Assembly (NCBI GenBank): GCA_036788195.1
Contig: DAIQNX010000008.1
Span: 1-64,000, forward strand
Length of the DNA: 64,000 nt
Reading direction: 5' to 3'
From: CALFXN01 sp937957815
Lineage (GTDB): Bacteria; Synergistota; Synergistia; Synergistales; Aminobacteriaceae
The notes beneath the pieces were generated by a model. The model saw only the letters and a list, made by a program, of their open reading frames with translations, searched no databases and was not told where the DNA came from. This document shows, in pieces, positions 60,408 through 64,000 of this stretch; position 1 is the first letter of the stretch; each line of letters starts with the position of its first letter. The translations under genes were made by a program, and so were the position numbers.

Positions 60408-61103
60408 TCACCGGAGGCGGTAGCGGTTGACGGGTCGTCCCGTCGAACGGTATTCGAGGTCGATGGAGGCCCGGTTTTTCCCGACGAGATGTCCGAGATA
60501 GCGACGCACGGTGGCGGGCGCGATTCCGGAGGCAGCTGCAGTTTCCTCGCATGTGACGGGGGCGCCGAGGGAACGGAGCGTGTCGAGGATTTTCTCGAGG
60601 GTTCCCTCCTGAAAGCCCTTCGGAAGCTCGTCGAGCGTCTGTCCGGTGTCGCGGAGGGTCCGGAACGAAAAAACGCCGTCGACAGCCTCCTGGGAGAGGC
60701 GTCCTTCGGCCGAAAGCGTGTCGAGCGTCCGGCGATAGATCACGTAGGCCCCCAGCATCGAACGGAATCGGTCGTAGCTGAAGGGCTTGATGAGATAGTC
60801 GAGCGTGCCGAGACCGATGGCTTCCTTGAGGTACCGGCATTCGTCGGCCGCGGACACGAGGACGACGTCAACGGTGTTTCCCCGCATCCGGACCTCGCGG
60901 AGAGCCTCGAGGCCGTTCATTCCGGGCATATAGATATCGAGGAGCATCAGATCGATATCGCCGCTGCCGAGCCGGCGCAACATCGCCTCGGCTCCGTCGG
61001 CCGTTCCGGCGGAGACGAAATCTTCCACGGTCGAAAGGTACCGCAGGTTGATGCGGCAGACCATCAGATCGTCGTCGACGATCAGGACGCGATAGGGGAT
61101 CAG
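60408..61103 (-). CDS. CitB/DcuR-type response regulator, probable CTG start
   Basis: The 231-residue product has a receiver domain with the acidic pocket Asp10-12 (RVLIVDDD), phospho-acceptor Asp56 (LMLLDIYMPGMNG) and Lys106 (DYLIKP). A C-terminal helix-turn-helix typical of CitB/DcuR/MalR follows (DTLRSLGAPVTCEETAAASGIAPATVRRYLGHL). No ATG or GTG in frame precedes the acidic pocket; the first ATG (61064) would delete it. A CTG at 61103 is six bases after GAGGAG and overlaps the kinase stop as CTGA, so I take it as start. It probably receives phosphate from the adjacent kinase. Confidence 0.85.
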   Translation of the reverse strand: MIPYRVLIVDDDLMVCRINLRYLSTVEDFVSAGTADGAEAMLRRLGSGDIDLMLLDIYMPGMNGLEALREVRMRGNTVDVVLVSAADECRYLKEAIGLGTLDYLIKPFSYDRFRSMLGAYVIYRRTLDTLSAEGRLSQEAVDGVFSFRTLRDTGQTLDELPKGFQEGTLEKILDTLRSLGAPVTCEETAAASGIAPATVRRYLGHLVGKNRASIDLEYRSTGRPVNRYRLR

Positions 61104-63322
61104 GCTTCACTCCTCTCGAGAAATCCGCGCGCGAGGACGAGCAGCGATCGCATGGCGGCTTCGAGGACGCGGGAATCGGAGAGAGCGTTCTCCATTCTCC
61201 CTTCGCGGGCGTCCGCTTCGAGTCGGGCCGCGATTTCGGACGCGGTCCTGTCGTCGAAATAAGACGACTGCCCCTTGAGACGATGCGCCGCCTCCTCCGT
61301 TCCCGCCGCGTCGCCGCTTTCCACGCTTTTCCGGAGGGCGGCGATGTGCGTCGGCGCCACTTCGATGAAAGCGCGAAGGATGGGCGTCATGAGCGTGGGA
61401 TCGTTTCCCGCGAGACGGGCAATGGAAGACAATCCGGAGTCACTCCACTGGTTCGGCTCCGCCGATCCGCCGCCGGAGAAGGCTCGTGCGGCGACGCGAA
61501 GGATTTCGTCCCGCCTCACGGGTTTCGAGATATAGTCGTCCATGCCTGCCGCGAGACAGCGCTCCCGGTCTCCCGTCATGGCGTAGGCGGTCATCGCGAC
61601 GATCGGGGTTCGTTTCGAGGATGCCCGTTCGTTTTCGATCGCGCGGATCCGGCGCGTCGCCTCGAGCCCGTCGAAGACGGGCATCTTGACATCCATGAGG
61701 ATGAGGTCGTAGTCGCCCGACTCGAAGCTCCGCACGGCTTCCTCGCCGTTCTCGGCGATGTCGATGGTCCATGACGTATTGCGGAGCATCCCGAGCGCCA
61801 CTTCGCGGTTCATCGGTTCGTCCTCGGCGAGAAGGACGCGGAGCGTCTCCCCTCCGATCGCACCGTCGGCCTCCGGAGAACGGTTTTCTTCGCCGGCGGC
61901 GCAGGGAACGTCCGCGATTTTCAGCGGGAAATCGACGCGGAACGTCGACCCCGAATCGTCGCTCTGCGCCGAGACGTCCCCGCCGAGGAGCTTCGCGATC
62001 CGCCGCGAGACCGGGAGACCGAGCCCGATGCCGCCGCGTCCTCCGGGCGGCGTCGACCGGACGTAGGGGTCGAATATGTGCGGCAGGTCCTCGGGCGGAA
62101 TGCCGATTCCCGTATCGGCGACAACGAACGAGACATCCGCCGTACGGTCGTCTCCCTCGCGCGGGGAGACGGAGAGCGTGACGGAGACCGAACCGACGTC
62201 GGTGAAGCGGATCGCGTTATCGACGAGGTTGTCGAGGATCTGTTCGACGCGGAATGCGTCCCCTGTCATCGCGGACGGGATCGTTCCTTCCGTGCGGAGG
62301 GAGAGCCGCAGCCCCTTCTCCTCCGCCGCAGCCCGGTTGTCCTGCAGGACGCGTTCGAACGAATCGACGATTGAAAACGCGTCCTCTTGGAGGATCATGC
62401 GCCCTTCCTCGACCCGGGAGAGATCCAGAAGGTCGTTCACGAGGCGCAGGAGTCTGTTTCCCGACCAGAGGACCGATTCCATGTACGAACGCTGTTCCTC
62501 GTCGAGTTCCGTATCGAGCGCGAGGTTCGTCATTCCGATGACCGCGTTGAGCGGCGTGCGCAGTTCGTGGCTCGCCCAAGAGAGAAATTCGCTCTTCGCG
62601 AGGTTCGCGCGCTCCGATTCGTCGCGCGCGAGCCGGAGTTCCTTCTCGAGAATCCGGCGTCCGCTGATCTCCCGTTCGAGGCTCGAGAGAACCTCGCGAA
62701 GCTCCTGAGTTCTCTGGTCCACCTGCGACTCGAGGCGCTCGTTGAGGACGGCGAGTTCCTTTTCCATCCGCAGCCGGTCGGTGACGTCGTGGACGATCGC
62801 ATAAATCAGCGTCCGGTCGCCGGCATCCGACGCCGAGCTGTAGACTTCCACGGGACGCTCCGTTCCGTCCGCCAGCCTGTGGCGGAAGAGGAAGCGGGTT
62901 TTCGTGCGGTTCGCGGCGTTCCGGAGGTTTTTCCTGATCTTGTCTTCCCGAATCGGGTCGATTTGTGCGATATTCATCGAAAGGAAGCGATCCCTCGGGT
63001 AGCCGTAGAAGGCGACGGCAGCGGGATTCGCGTCGATAACGGCCCCGGTTTCCGGGTCGAGAACGAGAATCGGCTCGACGTTGCCGTCGAACAGGGCGTT
63101 GTATCGCAGTTTCGCGCTTATGGCGGCTTCGGTACAGGACTGGAGGCGCGACGCGACGAAATATGAGAGCGCCATTCCCGCCGCGATGCCGAAGATCGTC
63201 TGCGGCGAGAACGACGGATTCACGATCTTCCGTTCCATCAGAAAGACGATTCCGAGATGGAAGACACCGAAGAGAAGCGCGACCGCCAGGGGAACCACGC
63301 TTCGTTTCAGGATTCGGGACAC
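61100..63322 (-). CDS. Hybrid sensor histidine kinase (PAS-HisKA-HATPase-REC-HPt)
   Basis: The 740-residue protein has two TM segments (about 9-30 and 41-58), a PAS domain (72-185), a coiled coil, HisKA with phospho-acceptor His252 (SHELRTPLNAVIG), and an ATPase domain (NLVDNAIRF, DTGIGIPPEDLPHIFDPY, GGIGLGLPVSRRI). A receiver with Asp544 (LILMDVKMP) and an HPt domain with His680 (AAHRLKGQSS) follow. It runs an internal phosphorelay. The GTG start follows AAAAGGAGGACTCGC. Output should reach the overlapping CitB-type regulator. Signal unknown. Confidence 0.94.
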   Translation of the reverse strand: MSRILKRSVVPLAVALLFGVFHLGIVFLMERKIVNPSFSPQTIFGIAAGMALSYFVASRLQSCTEAAISAKLRYNALFDGNVEPILVLDPETGAVIDANPAAVAFYGYPRDRFLSMNIAQIDPIREDKIRKNLRNAANRTKTRFLFRHRLADGTERPVEVYSSASDAGDRTLIYAIVHDVTDRLRMEKELAVLNERLESQVDQRTQELREVLSSLEREISGRRILEKELRLARDESERANLAKSEFLSWASHELRTPLNAVIGMTNLALDTELDEEQRSYMESVLWSGNRLLRLVNDLLDLSRVEEGRMILQEDAFSIVDSFERVLQDNRAAAEEKGLRLSLRTEGTIPSAMTGDAFRVEQILDNLVDNAIRFTDVGSVSVTLSVSPREGDDRTADVSFVVADTGIGIPPEDLPHIFDPYVRSTPPGGRGGIGLGLPVSRRIAKLLGGDVSAQSDDSGSTFRVDFPLKIADVPCAAGEENRSPEADGAIGGETLRVLLAEDEPMNREVALGMLRNTSWTIDIAENGEEAVRSFESGDYDLILMDVKMPVFDGLEATRRIRAIENERASSKRTPIVAMTAYAMTGDRERCLAAGMDDYISKPVRRDEILRVAARAFSGGGSAEPNQWSDSGLSSIARLAGNDPTLMTPILRAFIEVAPTHIAALRKSVESGDAAGTEEAAHRLKGQSSYFDDRTASEIAARLEADAREGRMENALSDSRVLEAAMRSLLVLARGFLERSEA

Positions 63323-63440
63323 CGCGAGTCCTCCTTTTCGGGTTCAGACATAGTAGAATATTATCCAAAAGACCCGACAATGTACACCCGTTTTCCTTTT
63401 CCTGTAGCGTGACGCGGTCCGATGTGCTACACTACTTTCA

Positions 63441-64000
63441 ATGGGGAGAGATCGGCTGCAATACGTGCGTGCGTTGCTGATAGCTGCGGTGGTGTTCTTC
63501 CTTGCGACCGGGGATTTCGGTTGCACGGAACTTTTTGCTTGGGAGGAAATCCATCACGGGAGGGGCAGGACGGTCGCTCTGACGTTCGATGACGGTCCCG
63601 AGGCGGGTTTCTCCGACCGGATCCTCGACATTCTGAAGCGGTACGATGTGAAGGCGTCGTTTTTCGTCGTCGGGCGTTTCGCCGCGGTGGAACCGGATTG
63701 CATCAGGCGGATGGTCGCCGAGGGACATATCGTCGCGAACCATTCGCACTATCACAACAACATCACGAAGCTTCCGCCGGAGAATGCGCACCTCGAGTGG
63801 GACATGTGCCAGGAGACGATCCGGACGATAACGGGGACGTATCCGGTTTTTTGCAGACCCCCCGGAGGACAGTACAACGAGTTCGTTCTCGAACTGGCGG
63901 CGAAACGGGGGCTCGTGCCCGTATTCTGGACGGTGAATCCCGGAGACTACAGGGCGAAGGACTCCGCTCCGGAACTCGCGAGAAAGGTCGTCGGTCAGAT
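63441..64000 (+). CDS. Polysaccharide deacetylase (NodB domain), 3' end beyond the window
   Basis: The open frame runs off the window after 186 codons. It has a signal peptide or N-terminal anchor (LLIAAVVFFLATGDFGCTELFA) and the NodB catalytic motifs TFDDGPE (near residue 53), NHSHYHNN (metal His) and CRPPGG. It probably removes acetyl groups from peptidoglycan or a surface polysaccharide. The ATG at 63441 has no ribosome site; a -10 (TACACT with extended TGC) at 63428-63433 would put the transcript start at the ATG, suggesting a leaderless message, unless a later start is used. Confidence 0.85.
   Translation, partial: MGRDRLQYVRALLIAAVVFFLATGDFGCTELFAWEEIHHGRGRTVALTFDDGPEAGFSDRILDILKRYDVKASFFVVGRFAAVEPDCIRRMVAEGHIVANHSHYHNNITKLPPENAHLEWDMCQETIRTITGTYPVFCRPPGGQYNEFVLELAAKRGLVPVFWTVNPGDYRAKDSAPELARKVVGQ

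Overview
The window is a 64 kb piece of a GC-rich bacterial chromosome, coded densely on both strands. Gene content suggests an amino-acid and peptide fermenting anaerobe, most probably of the phylum Synergistota. The grounds are two complete peptide/nickel-type ABC importers with four substrate-binding proteins, three peptidases or amidohydrolases, a duplicated butyrate kinase and phosphate butyryltransferase cluster, a class I hybrid-cluster protein, FeoAB, and a broken surface-protein gene whose C-terminus looks like the Synergist-type sorting tail. The taxonomic call is inference. No rRNA, tRNA, CRISPR array or transposase was seen.

Region 1 (1-14.8 kb, minus strand) reads as one peptide-utilisation operon. 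A GntR/FCD repressor gene comes first, behind a good promoter and an operator of three tandem GGTCGACC units. It is followed by two permeases, two ATPases, a small membrane protein, an M20 amidohydrolase, three tandem paralogous binding proteins, an M24 aminopeptidase, a second M20 enzyme and a UroD-like protein. Region 2 (15-17.5 kb) holds a lone zinc-ribbon protein, a frameshifted surface-protein pseudogene and a MerR regulator coupled to a 25-codon leader ORF.

Region 3 (17.6-24.84 kb, minus) begins at a strong promoter. About 125 nt of leader ending in a T6 terminator is followed by a CYTH-like protein, a Ppx/GppA phosphatase, TctC, TctB, TctA, a Na+/phosphate-type transporter and PhoU. 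This phosphate/polyphosphate-centred operon with a possible attenuator is the most unusual arrangement in the window. Region 4 (24.9-29.1 kb, minus) is buk-ptb-ptb-buk. Region 5 (29.2-32.4 kb, minus) is a DtxR-FeoA fusion regulator, FeoA and a FeoB with an extra cysteine cluster.

Region 6 (32.5-40.0 kb, plus) carries a cysteine desulfurase, TrkA-TrkH potassium uptake, and an Rrf2-ferredoxin-Hcp-cupin operon that fits nitrosative or redox stress. Region 7 (40.1-49.9 kb) looks acquired: a second peptide importer followed by alanine-racemase-like and cysteine-synthase-like PLP enzymes, then a decayed region and a strikingly AT-rich LysR gene. Region 8 (50-64 kb) holds three chemoreceptors (one with a CZB metal domain right after copA), glutamine synthetase, a CopZ-like chaperone, CopA, a BFD-like protein with a Cys-rich tail, a hybrid histidine kinase overlapping a response regulator that seems to start at CTG, and the 5' part of a polysaccharide deacetylase.
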